The translations under genes and the position numbers were made by a program. Of a DNA stretch of 64,000 nt, positions 28,509 through 39,072 are shown one piece after another (position 1 is the first letter of the stretch; each line of letters starts with the position of its first letter). Below the pieces are notes generated by a model. The model was not told the origin of the DNA, ran no database searches, and saw only the letters and a list, made by a program, of their open reading frames with translations. Origin of the DNA: Alphaproteobacteria bacterium. GTDB lineage: Bacteria > Planctomycetota > Phycisphaerae > UBA1845. The stretch is from positions 62,001 through 126,000 of the forward strand of contig JANQQE010000027.1 of the NCBI GenBank assembly GCA_028285105.1, given 5' to 3'.

Positions 28509-29684
28509 ATGCTGAATTCGAAGTCAAGGTTTTTGACATTGTTGATTGCGATGGGGTTGGCCGGCACTTTCGGTTGCACACCCATGGATATGGGCGGTGA
28601 CAATGGTGGTGGCGGCGGGGGGGGTAATGGAGGCGGAGATGGCGGAGGAGACGGTGGGGGAGATGGAAATGGCGGTGGCGATGACGGCGGAGACGTCAAC
28701 ACCAATGGCGACATGGACACCAACGGCATAGATACAAGCCGACTTTACGTCGTCAACAACGCCGGGCCATCGGTGACTTTCTATACCGGCGCCGAATCGC
28801 TCGACGGAGAGATTGCACCCGATGGCGAAGTGGAAGCCGGCGCCGCGACATCGTTGTTTCAACCGCGATCGGTTGTCGTGACCAACACCGGTCGCTTGCT
28901 CGTCAGCCGCCAGAACGGCGGCATCGTTGGATACGACGATTCGACTACGCTCAATGAAGACACGACGGCTGACTTGCTGGTCGATGGCAATAGCACAGGT
29001 TTGGAATCACCGATTGCGATGGCCTACGACGCCAACGAAGATCGGTTGTTCGTCGGCAACGTCAACGCACAAGATGGCATCTTGGTTTTCGACAATGTTT
29101 CGGACCCAGGGTTCGACGGCAACATTCGTCCCGATCGAACATTTGGGCCACCGGATCGCGCTCCGTTTGATCCGACCGTGTTTACCGTGGACTCGTTATT
29201 CATCGCGCCCAACGGTGACCTGTACGTCAGCGAAGCCGAAGGCGATATCACCGTCAACCGCAACCGCATTTTGGTTTTCACCAATCCGGGACAAGCCAAC
29301 GGCGAAACGCCATTCTCGCGGCGTCTCAACAGCAACGACTGGGAAAAGCACGAGGACATTTTCGTTGATGACAACGATGTTCTGTATGTCGTTGACGCGA
29401 CGGACACCGTTAAAATGGTGGTTGACGTTTCCACAGTCGATGACGAAACAGTGACTCCGGACACGCTGACGATCGATATCGATCTCGTCAACTTGCAGGG
29501 AGTTGTCGTGTCAGGTCAGGGTACAGGCTTCTTGGCCGATCGTGATAACAGCGCCATCTATTCGATCAACGCGATCGCCACCAAGTCGGGCACTATAGGC
29601 CCCGACCGAACGCTGGAGGAATTTGAAACACAACTTCGCGCGCCTCGACAGTTGTGGCTCGTCGAAGACGGATCTGAGAATTGA
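28509..29684 (+). CDS. Lipoprotein with Gly-rich linker and beta-propeller-like body
   Basis: 'MLNSKSRFLTLLIAMGLAGTFGC' lipobox; 'GGDNGGGGGGGNGGGDGGGDGGGDG'; repeated 'GRLLVSRQNGGIVGYDD', 'RLFVGNVNAQDGILVFDN', 'GDLYVSEAEGD'. Confidence 0.72.
   Translation: MLNSKSRFLTLLIAMGLAGTFGCTPMDMGGDNGGGGGGGNGGGDGGGDGGGDGNGGGDDGGDVNTNGDMDTNGIDTSRLYVVNNAGPSVTFYTGAESLDGEIAPDGEVEAGAATSLFQPRSVVVTNTGRLLVSRQNGGIVGYDDSTTLNEDTTADLLVDGNSTGLESPIAMAYDANEDRLFVGNVNAQDGILVFDNVSDPGFDGNIRPDRTFGPPDRAPFDPTVFTVDSLFIAPNGDLYVSEAEGDITVNRNRILVFTNPGQANGETPFSRRLNSNDWEKHEDIFVDDNDVLYVVDATDTVKMVVDVSTVDDETVTPDTLTIDIDLVNLQGVVVSGQGTGFLADRDNSAIYSINAIATKSGTIGPDRTLEEFETQLRAPRQLWLVEDGSEN
28602..28690 (+). repeat. GGN/GGA-rich low-complexity tract encoding a Gly/Asp/Asn linker
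   Basis: Direct reading: ggtggtggcggcggggggggtaatggaggcggagatggcgga... Confidence 0.8.
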
Positions 29685-29785
29685 TCGCGATCTGCTGATT
29701 GATATCTGCTAAATCTGTTTGTCTAAATCTTGGGGGGGCGGGCGATCCGAATTGGATCGCTTGCCCCTTTTCGTTGGAGATGCGA

Positions 29786-30178
29786 ATGAATTCAATGGCG
29801 ATTGGGCAATTTAGATGGTGTCAGTTTCTTGGCAGTGTGGCATACAAGCGGGTGGTCATTGCAACCGTGTTCGGCGGCGTTGCTATTGCATGTCTCGGTT
29901 GCGGTGCATTGTCGCCACAGGAGCGTTTGGCGATGGATGGCGATGCTGTCGAAGCCAGTTGCCTTGATATCTTCAGCGCTGCGCACTTTGGTGGCGGATA
30001 CGGCCTGGGCGAGACCATTGGCGATGACGATCCGGGCCGGACGCTGATGTTGCTGATCGCGTTTGAGGTCGTCGAGCCCTACGTATGGCCCGGATTCAGC
30101 GAGAGCATTCTTAACCAGCGGTGCGATGTCGGATTGGGCGCACTCGGCTGGCTTGTCGAGTCGCTTTCGTCAGACTGA
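29786..30178 (+). CDS. Hypothetical lipoprotein
   Basis: 'VVIATVFGGVAIACLGCGALSPQ' signal/lipobox. Confidence 0.5.
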   Translation: MNSMAIGQFRWCQFLGSVAYKRVVIATVFGGVAIACLGCGALSPQERLAMDGDAVEASCLDIFSAAHFGGGYGLGETIGDDDPGRTLMLLIAFEVVEPYVWPGFSESILNQRCDVGLGALGWLVESLSSD

Positions 30179-30314
30179 TGTTAGTGTGATCGCTGATTTC
30201 AAAGCGATCGGACATCCGCGAAATCGGCGAGCAGAAGATTGAACACACAGTAGACCAATGGGCAGCAATAACTGATTCGCCCGCTTCGTCGCTACTCAAT
30301 TGCGTCATTCCGCG

Positions 30315-30548
30315 CTAGTTCACGCCAGCGCGGTTTTGCAAGTTGTCGATCACGATGATGTCGAGCAGCGTAGCCGCAACCGTCTTGACGGACGTTTCAA
30401 CAATATCTCGGTAAGTATCGCCCGAAACGCAGCCGACCGAACTCGTCAGAATCATCGCGCACATCGTCAGGGCACCGAGCAAGTTGGATCGTTTGGTATT
30501 GTTTTTCAATGCATGAATCCTTTCATATTGTGAAGGGTCAATCTTCAC
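30315..30548 (-). CDS. Small hypothetical lipoprotein
   Basis: 'LLGALTMCAMILTSSVGCVSGDTYRDIV'; start uncertain. Confidence 0.45.
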   Translation of the reverse strand: MKIDPSQYERIHALKNNTKRSNLLGALTMCAMILTSSVGCVSGDTYRDIVETSVKTVAATLLDIIVIDNLQNRAGVN

Positions 30549-30551
30549 CCC

Positions 30552-32171
30552 TTAGAACTTAAACGCATACTGCACATAGAACAAATCGGGATCCTCGCTG
30601 ACCCCGGTATTGGTGATGAACGAACTGTCCCAAAAGTGCGAATACCCGAATAGCATCGATTGGTGGCGGTTGATTTTCCAGACCACCGTCAGGTCCAATT
30701 CGTGTCCCAACTCGGTTCCGCTGTTTCCCGTCACATCGCGTCGCCCAGGTGCGCCGGTCACGCCGTATAGGGCATCGCGTTTTTCGTTGAGCCAAAACGC
30801 ATGATACGAAAGTTTGGCTTTGACCTTCTTGGCGACCGGCCACGCTGTTATATCGACGTGAACGGCATTTAGGTTTTGCCGTGCGACCAGATCGATCAGT
30901 CCCAGATAGGTGTGTCCCAGCGGAAAAAGCTGATCAAACGTGCCTACTTTGCCATCGACGGGGTTTTCGTCGCCGCTGGCCCAGTCGAACCCGGCACCGA
31001 TTCTTGGCTTCCATGCGCAGTCGGTCAGCGTGTATCCGCCATCAATTCCCCAGGCCCAGGCCTGAATCGTATCACCAGCCCACCGTCCCCATTGACCCGC
31101 AACAAATCCGTTGTAATCGAAAGCCCCCGTCTTTCCTTCGAAAGATCCACCGAGCGTGTAGCGGCTCATGTCACCTGAGTTGCCGTTGGGATTGGTACGG
31201 TCGCGTGTGTCGTCCTGGCCAAAGAAGAACATGTCGAACTTGTGGCGCGGGACGCCCTTGTAGCTGAAATAAGCACCGTAGAAATCGACCTCCTCATCCC
31301 ATCGATCGAGGTGTCTTTTGCGGACATTGAGCGGTTTGGAATAGAACACGTCGAATTCGAAATCGTCTTCATGCCAGAATATCTTGACGGCATCGAATCG
31401 CCGGCGCGTGTTGGACCAATCCAGCGGTGAGACGAAGCGCTGGCGGCCATACTGGAGGTCCTGTCGTCCCACGCGAATGGTGAGTGGCGTGCCATCTCCG
31501 AGCGGTTTGAGGTCAAAGAAAAACTGTTGTAGCGCGAAGCGGTTTTCGTCAATCCCCCTAGGGGGTAGCGATCGGGAACTGACAAGTGCAGATCCAATCT
31601 GAAGGAAGAACCGGGCCGAATCGCGGTACTTCAGATCGAAGTGCATGAAGCTTCGGTAGAGTTGGTAGTTGTCTTGTGTTCGGGCATCGGCCCCATACGA
31701 AATGTTCGTTGAAGACTCCATACGAAATCGCAATTCGCCTCCCAGCGACAGCCGCCAGTCATCGTCGAGATGGATGTTCTTGATTGGGTCGAAGGGGTCT
31801 TCCAGATAGGTACCCGGTTCGCCATCGAGATAGCTGAAGTCGTCGTCGTAGCGCAGATTATTATACTTCGGTCCAGGGAGAATGGCCGGGGGCCCGGGGA
31901 GTTGGGCGGGGGGCATTGCCTCTGATTTCTGGCTGAACGTTTCTGATTTGGCTGGTTGTTCGTTGGCTGGCTGTTCACTGGATTGACCGGCTCGGTCGTT
32001 TCCAACAGTGGTCGTTTGCGCGGCGGCGACCTGGCAAACCAGCAATCCGACAGCAAACGCGAGCCTACGTATTGAATTGTGCAAGCACCTGAAGGAACTC
32101 TCGGTATTGATTTTGTCGCGCCAGCAGATCGGCATTAAGGATGCCCTTCCTCTTGTGTTTTGCGAGTTCAT
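30552..32171 (-). CDS. Alginate export (AlgE-like) family outer-membrane protein
   Basis: 'WRLSLGGELRFRMESSTN', 'LTIRVGRQDLQYGRQRFVSPLDWSNTRRRFDAVKI'; ends with 'FYVQYAFKF'. Confidence 0.8.
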   Translation of the reverse strand: MNSQNTRGRASLMPICWRDKINTESSFRCLHNSIRRLAFAVGLLVCQVAAAQTTTVGNDRAGQSSEQPANEQPAKSETFSQKSEAMPPAQLPGPPAILPGPKYNNLRYDDDFSYLDGEPGTYLEDPFDPIKNIHLDDDWRLSLGGELRFRMESSTNISYGADARTQDNYQLYRSFMHFDLKYRDSARFFLQIGSALVSSRSLPPRGIDENRFALQQFFFDLKPLGDGTPLTIRVGRQDLQYGRQRFVSPLDWSNTRRRFDAVKIFWHEDDFEFDVFYSKPLNVRKRHLDRWDEEVDFYGAYFSYKGVPRHKFDMFFFGQDDTRDRTNPNGNSGDMSRYTLGGSFEGKTGAFDYNGFVAGQWGRWAGDTIQAWAWGIDGGYTLTDCAWKPRIGAGFDWASGDENPVDGKVGTFDQLFPLGHTYLGLIDLVARQNLNAVHVDITAWPVAKKVKAKLSYHAFWLNEKRDALYGVTGAPGRRDVTGNSGTELGHELDLTVVWKINRHQSMLFGYSHFWDSSFITNTGVSEDPDLFYVQYAFKF

Positions 32172-32465
32172 GATCCGGACAAATTAATTGATTGAGATGA
32201 GTGTTGATTGAAAGATTCCTAACAAATCTTGTTGCAATTGAAAAGTGAAATCGCGCGCAAAATAATCCACCGACCGCAATTAAAGAGTTTGAGTTTCGAT
32301 TCGGAGATAAGATGGAAAACATTCAAGAACAAAAGAGGCGAATCGCGCTAGATGACACATCCAATTGAGTGATTTGCCGCAGAGCGATGTCTCGACTTGG
32401 ACCGAAGCGCTATGCATCGGTATACTCCGTCAAATTCGAGTTGAATGGTCTCGAGCGAATTCTCA

Positions 32466-34526
32466 ATGACGAATCAGTTCAAGTTAATCAGCGAATTTAC
32501 GCCGGCTGGCGATCAACCGCAGGCCATTGACAAGCTGGTGCGCGCTTACAAAGATCGGACGGAATACGCCTGCCTGATGGGCGTGACCGGTTCGGGAAAG
32601 ACATTCACCGTCGCAAATGTGATCGAGCGTTTGGAAAAACCGACGTTGGTAATCTCGCACAACAAGACGCTCGCCGCACAGCTTTACGAAGAATTCCGCG
32701 AACTGTTTCCAAACAATGCGGTCGAATATTTCGTCAGCTACTACGACTACTATCAGCCGGAGGCGTACATCCCCCAGCGCGATATTTACATCGAAAAAGA
32801 CGCCTCGCGCAATGACGATCTTGATCGATTGCGATTGCGCACAACAAGTTCATTGTCATCGCGAAAAGACGTCATTATCGTCGCGAGCGTATCGTGTATT
32901 TTCGGATTGGGATCACCGGAAGACTACAAAGCCAGCATGTTGTCATTGGCGGTTGGCGAAGAAATTGAACGCGACAAACTGCTGCGTCGATTCGTCGATC
33001 TTCAATACACCCGCAGCAACACCGACCTAAAGCGGGCGACGTTTCGCGTTCGGGGCGATGTCGTCGAAGTCTATCCGGCATACGAGCAGTTCGCTTATCG
33101 CATCGAGATGTTCGGTGACGAGGTCGAACGACTCGATCTGATCAATCCGACATCGGGTGAAGTGCTGGCCAACGAAGACCGCATCTTCATCTTTCCGGCA
33201 GTCCACTACGTCATGCCCGAAGATCGCATCGATACGGCGATCGCCTCGATCAAAGAAGAATTGGAAAAGCGCCTGCTCGAACTTCGACAACACGGAAAGT
33301 TGCTGGAGGCGCAGCGCCTGGCAGCCCGCACCAAATACGACATGGAAATGATCAAAGAGGTCGGATATTGCAGCGGTATCGAGAATTATTCGAGGCATCT
33401 GACCGGCGCGCCGCCTGGCGCAAAACCCTCAACGTTGATCAACTATTTTCCGGACGATTTTCATCTCATCATCGATGAGTCGCACGTGACCATTCCACAG
33501 ATTCGCGCGATGTTTGCCGGCGATCGAAGTCGTAAGCAAGTTTTGGTCGATCATGGTTTTCGATTGCCCTCGGCGATGGACAATCGGCCGTTGCGTTTTG
33601 AAGAGTTTGAAGAGTCGTGGTACCACGTCACATTTATGTCGGCGACACCGGGACCGTATGAACTTGAGAAATGCAAAGGTGAGGTGGTCGAGCAGGTGAT
33701 TCGTCCGACCGGTCTGATTGATCCACCGATTGAAGTCTTGCCCGCGCGTGGCCAAGTGCCCGATCTGATTCAACGGGTGGCGCAACGTGCGGCGGCAAAG
33801 GAAAGTGTGCTTGTTACGACGCTGACGAAGCGATTGGCTGAGGATCTTTCAGATTATTTGAAGCGTGAGGGTTTACGGGCGGAATACTTGCACAGCGAAA
33901 TCGATACGCTCGATCGCGTGAAGATTCTCAAATCGTTGCAAGCCGGCGACTTCGACGCATTGGTCGGAGTGAATCTGTTGCGCGAGGGGTTGGATTTGCC
34001 GCAGGTTTCATTGGTCGCGATTCTCGATGCCGACAAGGAGGGCTTTCTGCGAAGCGAGTCGTCTTTGATCCAGATGATCGGTCGAACCGCTCGCAATGTG
34101 AATGCGGAGGTCATTCTTTACGCAGATAAAGTAACGCCGAGCATGCAACGGGCGATGGACGAAACGGAGCGGCGGCGTACGATTCAAATCGCCCACAATG
34201 AAGGACACGGGATCACCCCAACGACGATTCGCAAAGAGGTGCGCTCCGGATTGGAGACGGTTTTGTCGGCTCGGAAGGTGGCGGCAGAAGCGGTCAAACA
34301 ATCCGCCGCTCAGTTGGATCGCAGTGAAGCTGTCGAGATGCTAAAAGCCCAGATGCTTGAAGCGGCGGAGCAACTCGATTTTGAGCGTGCGGCGAAACTT
34401 CGCGATCGGATGGAAGAAATCAAAGGCGACAAATCCACCGAAACGGTTCCTGAAACGTCGCTCGATGTGGATACAGCCCCCCTTCGACCCAAGAGTACCG
34501 GAAGAAAAGGCAGGCGTTTTTCATGA
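32466..34526 (+). CDS. uvrB: Excinuclease ABC subunit B
   Basis: 'GVTGSGKTFTVANVI', 'YYDYYQPEAYIP', 'IGRTARN', C-terminal UVR motif. Confidence 0.97.
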   Translation: MTNQFKLISEFTPAGDQPQAIDKLVRAYKDRTEYACLMGVTGSGKTFTVANVIERLEKPTLVISHNKTLAAQLYEEFRELFPNNAVEYFVSYYDYYQPEAYIPQRDIYIEKDASRNDDLDRLRLRTTSSLSSRKDVIIVASVSCIFGLGSPEDYKASMLSLAVGEEIERDKLLRRFVDLQYTRSNTDLKRATFRVRGDVVEVYPAYEQFAYRIEMFGDEVERLDLINPTSGEVLANEDRIFIFPAVHYVMPEDRIDTAIASIKEELEKRLLELRQHGKLLEAQRLAARTKYDMEMIKEVGYCSGIENYSRHLTGAPPGAKPSTLINYFPDDFHLIIDESHVTIPQIRAMFAGDRSRKQVLVDHGFRLPSAMDNRPLRFEEFEESWYHVTFMSATPGPYELEKCKGEVVEQVIRPTGLIDPPIEVLPARGQVPDLIQRVAQRAAAKESVLVTTLTKRLAEDLSDYLKREGLRAEYLHSEIDTLDRVKILKSLQAGDFDALVGVNLLREGLDLPQVSLVAILDADKEGFLRSESSLIQMIGRTARNVNAEVILYADKVTPSMQRAMDETERRRTIQIAHNEGHGITPTTIRKEVRSGLETVLSARKVAAEAVKQSAAQLDRSEAVEMLKAQMLEAAEQLDFERAAKLRDRMEEIKGDKSTETVPETSLDVDTAPLRPKSTGRKGRRFS

Positions 34527-35434
34527 GCGAACGATCACTGATCCCCATCGACCAAGCCGCCTTGATTGCTCAAACGCGGGCGCTGGTTCAAATGGCCAAA
34601 GCCGAAGACCTTGGACGTGGCGATCTGACGAGCAGTCTGCTGGGCGATCCCGGCATTGGCGTGTTTCGACTCATCAACAAAGAACCCGGCGTGTTTGCAG
34701 GACGTGAACTCGCTGAGACGATTGTTGCTGAATATGCGTCGGATATTGAGCTTTCGTGGCAGGCGGACGGTGTGGATGGTGGCGAGTTTGGAAGTGACCA
34801 CATGTCGCTCATTGAGCTTGCAGGTCCGGTTAATTCGATCCTGACACTCGAGCGCGTTTTGTTGAATTTTCTTCAACGCCTAAGCGGTATCGCGACCAAG
34901 ACGCGTCGATTCGTTCATGCGGTGCAAGGTACGGGCGCGATTATTTTGGACACCCGGAAAACGACGCCCGGCTGGCGACATCTGGAAAAGTACGCGGTAC
35001 GCTGCGGCGGGGGGCAGAATCACCGCATGGGTCTGCACGATGCGGTTTTGATCAAAGACAACCATCTCGCCAGTCAGCCGACCGGTCAGACGTCAGCCGT
35101 GGTTTTTGACATGCTCAATCGCGTCGGAAGTATCGATCCTCCTCCGCAGTTCATCGAAGTCGAAGCCGACACGCTCGATCAGGTCCGTCAGTTGTTTAGT
35201 ATCGTGGGCATCGACGTGGTCTTGCTCGACAACTTCTCACTTACCGAGCTGCGCGAAGCCGTCGGGCTACGGGAATCGTTGAATCTACAGGACAAGGTCA
35301 AACTCGAAGCATCCGGCGGCGTGAATCTCGATTCGGTGGGTGACATCGCCAAGACAGGTGTGGACTACATTTCAGTTGGGGCGTTAACGCACTCTGCGAC
35401 AGCGGTCGATCTGTCATTGGAGCGCATCGGTTAA
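34523..35434 (+). CDS. nadC: Nicotinate-nucleotide pyrophosphorylase (carboxylating)
   Basis: 'LNFLQRLSGIATKTRRFV', 'LDTRKTTPGWRHLEKYAVRCGGGQNHRMGLHDAVLIKDNH'; overlaps uvrB stop. Confidence 0.95.
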   Translation: MSERSLIPIDQAALIAQTRALVQMAKAEDLGRGDLTSSLLGDPGIGVFRLINKEPGVFAGRELAETIVAEYASDIELSWQADGVDGGEFGSDHMSLIELAGPVNSILTLERVLLNFLQRLSGIATKTRRFVHAVQGTGAIILDTRKTTPGWRHLEKYAVRCGGGQNHRMGLHDAVLIKDNHLASQPTGQTSAVVFDMLNRVGSIDPPPQFIEVEADTLDQVRQLFSIVGIDVVLLDNFSLTELREAVGLRESLNLQDKVKLEASGGVNLDSVGDIAKTGVDYISVGALTHSATAVDLSLERIG

Positions 35435-35439
35435 GTGAA

Positions 35440-36570
35440 TCAGTTCATCTGCTCTTCAAACATCCGGCAGTAACTTTCATATCGAATTTCTGAAATAGCA
35501 CCGTTTTCAACAGCTTGCATCACGGCGCACTTGATTTCGTGGCGATGGGTGCAGTCTGCGAACTTGCAGTTGGGCACATGCTGAGCGAATTCGATAAAGT
35601 GCATTTCGATTTCGTTGATCGGAATCGCCGACAAATCAAACGAACGCACACCCGGTGTGTCTGCTACGAAACCGCCGAACGGAAGTTTGTAAAGCATGGC
35701 GGTTGTGGTCGCATGGCGTCCCTTGTTGGTGTCGTCAGCGACCTTGGCGGTGCGAAGATTTAGCGATGGGTCCAGTGCATTTAGTAGCGAACTTTTGCCG
35801 ACACCGCTTTGGCCGGCGACGGCTGACGTTTGGTCGCGGAAAATTTCGCGCAATTCGTCGATACCGCGTCCGGTGATCGTACTCGTCGTCAGCGTCTGGT
35901 AGCCCAGGTCCGCGTACTGGGTCAGCATGTTTTTGGCTTCATCGTTTTCATCGAGGTCGATTTTGTTGCAGCAGATGACCGGAGTGATTTCGCCGGCATG
36001 GGCTGCGACGATGTAGCGATCGATCAGGTGCGGTTTGAAACTGGGTTGGGCGGCTGACGTGACCACGATGACTTGATCGACGTTGGCGACGATCGCGTGT
36101 ACACGATTGCCGCTGACCCGTGTCAACATGCCCTTGCGCACCTCGACCTTTTCGATGACGCCTTCATTTTCAACGGCTTCCTGATCGGATTCGATCGAAA
36201 AGAGTACGCGATCGCCGACAGTGACCGGTTGGCGTTCTTTGATGAGGCGCGTCCGCAAAACCCGCCGAACAGTGCAGGGCCAAACGCGCTCGCCATCGTC
36301 AACTTCGGCGATCAAACCGCGCATCGCCACAACGACGCCCTTGGAAAGATCCTCCGTTTTCGGATCGTTTTCGATGATCGTCCGCTTACGCGACATCGAA
36401 CCTTTGGAGATGACATTTTCGTCGAGTACGGCGTCGGCGGCTTGGTCCTCGTCGTCGCGGTGGATTCGGGTCCAGTCCTTGGCCCGGGCAGGCTTGCCGC
36501 GATTTCGGCGCAGCGATACCCGCACTTTCTTGCCGGACTTATCGCTGGCATCTTTATCGCGCTTGGCCAT
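35440..36570 (-). CDS. rsgA: Ribosome small subunit-dependent GTPase A
   Basis: 'NKIDLD', 'AVAGQSGVGKSSLLNAL', 'DTPGVRSF', zinc motif 'CKFADCTHRHEIKC'; long basic N-terminal extension. Confidence 0.93.
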   Translation of the reverse strand: MAKRDKDASDKSGKKVRVSLRRNRGKPARAKDWTRIHRDDEDQAADAVLDENVISKGSMSRKRTIIENDPKTEDLSKGVVVAMRGLIAEVDDGERVWPCTVRRVLRTRLIKERQPVTVGDRVLFSIESDQEAVENEGVIEKVEVRKGMLTRVSGNRVHAIVANVDQVIVVTSAAQPSFKPHLIDRYIVAAHAGEITPVICCNKIDLDENDEAKNMLTQYADLGYQTLTTSTITGRGIDELREIFRDQTSAVAGQSGVGKSSLLNALDPSLNLRTAKVADDTNKGRHATTTAMLYKLPFGGFVADTPGVRSFDLSAIPINEIEMHFIEFAQHVPNCKFADCTHRHEIKCAVMQAVENGAISEIRYESYCRMFEEQMN

Positions 36571-36616
36571 GATCCCATTATCGCACTATTAGGTTAAGAC
36601 GAAAAGCGAATTCGAT

Positions 36617-37600
36617 TTGAATGTTCGTGTCGATGCGTTGCGTGCGTGGGTTTGCAGCTTTATATTGCGGGCATTGATTGGAGTGAGCGTGATCGAAGGA
36701 TTTGCAGACAAATTGTTCCGAAACATCGAGCGTTGCGGAACGTGTGCCTGTGTGGGCATTGATCCTGTGTTCGAGCGATTTCCTTGGTATTTGCGGTGCA
36801 AAAGTAAAAGCAACGCCACGAGAGCTAAGAGTATTCTCGAATTTTGCAAGGGTGTCGTTGATGCGGTTGTTGATCACGTTGCTCTAATAAAGCTAAATAT
36901 TGCATTTTTTGAACCTTATCGAGGCCCCGGAATCGAGGCGTACCATGCGGCTGTTCGATACGGGCATAAACGTGGTCTTCTCGTGATCGGTGACATCAAG
37001 CGCGGAGATATTGGACATTCGAGCGCTAGTTATGCAGCAGCGCACTTGGTGGGAGAGGGGCCTGACGATCCTGCAATCCCTGATGCGGTGACCATTAGCG
37101 GGTATCTTGGCCTCGACGGAGTCGCCCCGTTCATTGAAGTTGCCACCCAAATGGGACGCGGAATATTCATTCTTGTGCATACAAGCAATGAGTCTGCGTC
37201 CCAATTGCAGCACCTTAAGTTACAGAACGGACCAATGGTAGTTGAAGCGATGGCTTGCTTGGTTCATGACTGGGGGTTAGATTCGATTGGAGACTGCGGT
37301 TATAGCAACATTGGCGCGGTGTCCGCACCCGGCGACGTAGATACTGCGAAGAAATTGCGGAAACTCATGCCCAACAGCATTCTGCTTGTGCCTGGTTTTG
37401 GAACCCAGGGACGTTCGATTGGGCAAGTGGGAGCTTGTTTCGACTCAAAGGGATGGGGCGCAATCGTCAATGCTTCCCGCAGCGTGACTTATACATTCGA
37501 CACGAATATCATTAAGCCCGCTGAGCGTTGGCTGGACGATGTGGAATGCGCCTGTGAGGAATTCGTTAAAGCGCTCGGCGCAATTCGTCACCATCATTGA
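36617..37600 (+). CDS. pyrF: Orotidine-5'-phosphate decarboxylase, type 2
   Basis: 'VGIDPVFERFP', 'LVIGDIKRGDIGHSSASYA', 'LLVPGFGTQG'; true start probably downstream (GTG at 36683). Confidence 0.9.
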   Translation: MNVRVDALRAWVCSFILRALIGVSVIEGFADKLFRNIERCGTCACVGIDPVFERFPWYLRCKSKSNATRAKSILEFCKGVVDAVVDHVALIKLNIAFFEPYRGPGIEAYHAAVRYGHKRGLLVIGDIKRGDIGHSSASYAAAHLVGEGPDDPAIPDAVTISGYLGLDGVAPFIEVATQMGRGIFILVHTSNESASQLQHLKLQNGPMVVEAMACLVHDWGLDSIGDCGYSNIGAVSAPGDVDTAKKLRKLMPNSILLVPGFGTQGRSIGQVGACFDSKGWGAIVNASRSVTYTFDTNIIKPAERWLDDVECACEEFVKALGAIRHHH

Positions 37601-37627
37601 AACGCAAAATGGTGATTGGACCTTCGT

Positions 37628-38998
37628 ATGAACGATGCGCCAAGTCATGTCACTGATGCGGAGTTAGCCGGCGCTCGCGTTGTGGTCATGGGGTTGGGAC
37701 GATTCGGTGGTGGCGCTGGCGTGACGCGATTCCTGGTTGGTCGAGGGGCTCGCGTGTTGGTCACCGACATGGCCAATGAAGATACGCTTCGCACGCCGCT
37801 TGAGTCCATTTCTGATTTGCCTGTTGAGTATCGGTTGGGTTCGCACGACGAAAGCGATCTGGATGATGCCGATTTGCTGATTGTCAGTCCGGCAGTCAAT
37901 CGTGCGACAAGCGCGTTTGTGCAGGAGGCGAACAGGCGGCGAATTCCGTGGACGACGGAAATGGGACTGTTCGTCGATCGCTGCCCCGCGCGAATGATCG
38001 GGATCACGGGTTCCATCGGCAAGAGCACAACGTGTGCCATGCTTCATTGCATCCTTGATTCGCAACCGGCGAAAGAGATTGCGAAACACGAGCAGGTGTA
38101 CTTCGGTGGGAATATTGGCCGTTCGCTGCTCGGCGATGTCGATGCGATGTCGGCAAACGATCTGGTTTTATTGGAACTATCAAGTTTTCAGCTTGAGGCG
38201 TTGCCGGATTTGGCAGGCGATTGGCCAGTGGTGGGAATCACGAATATCACGCCGCATCATCTGGATCGGCATGGTGGTTATGAAGCTTACATTGACGCGA
38301 AACTGAATCTCATTCGGGGTATGTCGCGCGGCGCAAGGGCAGTCGTTGGTCGAGTCGATGGCGATGTTCGAGAACGAATCATGGGGCTTACTCGTTCGCA
38401 GCAAGGGCGAGTCATCTTAACCGATTCATTCATTGACGTATTCGATCTAAAAATTCCGGGCCCGCACAATCAGACCAACGCGCGGTTCGCGGCAATGGTG
38501 GCAAGAGAGCTTGGCATCGAATTCGAAATCTCCAGATTGGCGCTGGCTGAATTCGGTGGGTTGGCCCATCGTATTCAATACGCTGAGTGTGTCGATGGTG
38601 TACGATATTTTAACGACTCAAAATCAACATCGGTCGAGGCAATCGATACAGCCCTTCAATCTTTTACCGAACCGGTCGTACTGCTCTGTGGCGGCAAGGA
38701 CACCGGCAGCGAACTGGAGCGTATCAAAAACTGCACGTGGAAGTCGGTGCGCGCGGTCGTCAGCTTCGGCGATGCGGCAAAGCGGTTGGCCGACATGATC
38801 GGCGGACTCGATGCCGACAATCGGCCGAAGGTCGTTCAATCGGAGCAAACCATCGCAGCCGCCATCGAGAAGGCTCGAACGCTTGCTCATGCGGGCGATG
38901 TAGTCTTGATGTCACCCGGTTGCCCAAGCTACGACGCCTTCAGCAACTATGAAGAACGCGGTGACGCATTCATAGCCGCCGTCCAATCCCTCAGCTAG
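37628..38998 (+). CDS. murD: UDP-N-acetylmuramoylalanine--D-glutamate ligase
   Basis: 'GITGSIGKSTTCAML', 'LELSSFQLE', 'FNDSKSTSVEAI', 'VLLCGGKDTGSEL', 'VLMSPGCPSYDAFSNYEERGDAF'. Confidence 0.93.
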   Translation: MNDAPSHVTDAELAGARVVVMGLGRFGGGAGVTRFLVGRGARVLVTDMANEDTLRTPLESISDLPVEYRLGSHDESDLDDADLLIVSPAVNRATSAFVQEANRRRIPWTTEMGLFVDRCPARMIGITGSIGKSTTCAMLHCILDSQPAKEIAKHEQVYFGGNIGRSLLGDVDAMSANDLVLLELSSFQLEALPDLAGDWPVVGITNITPHHLDRHGGYEAYIDAKLNLIRGMSRGARAVVGRVDGDVRERIMGLTRSQQGRVILTDSFIDVFDLKIPGPHNQTNARFAAMVARELGIEFEISRLALAEFGGLAHRIQYAECVDGVRYFNDSKSTSVEAIDTALQSFTEPVVLLCGGKDTGSELERIKNCTWKSVRAVVSFGDAAKRLADMIGGLDADNRPKVVQSEQTIAAAIEKARTLAHAGDVVLMSPGCPSYDAFSNYEERGDAFIAAVQSLS

Positions 38999-39072
38999 AT
39001 TCTCTTCATCAACGCGATTTTCGCCTCAGGAATACGGCAGCAATTGCCACGCATCAGGCGCATCCTGCGCCT

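Noticed and set aside
30188-30209. GATCGCT...AGCGATC hairpin between convergent genes
   Set aside because: No T-tract; might be a terminator but support is weak.
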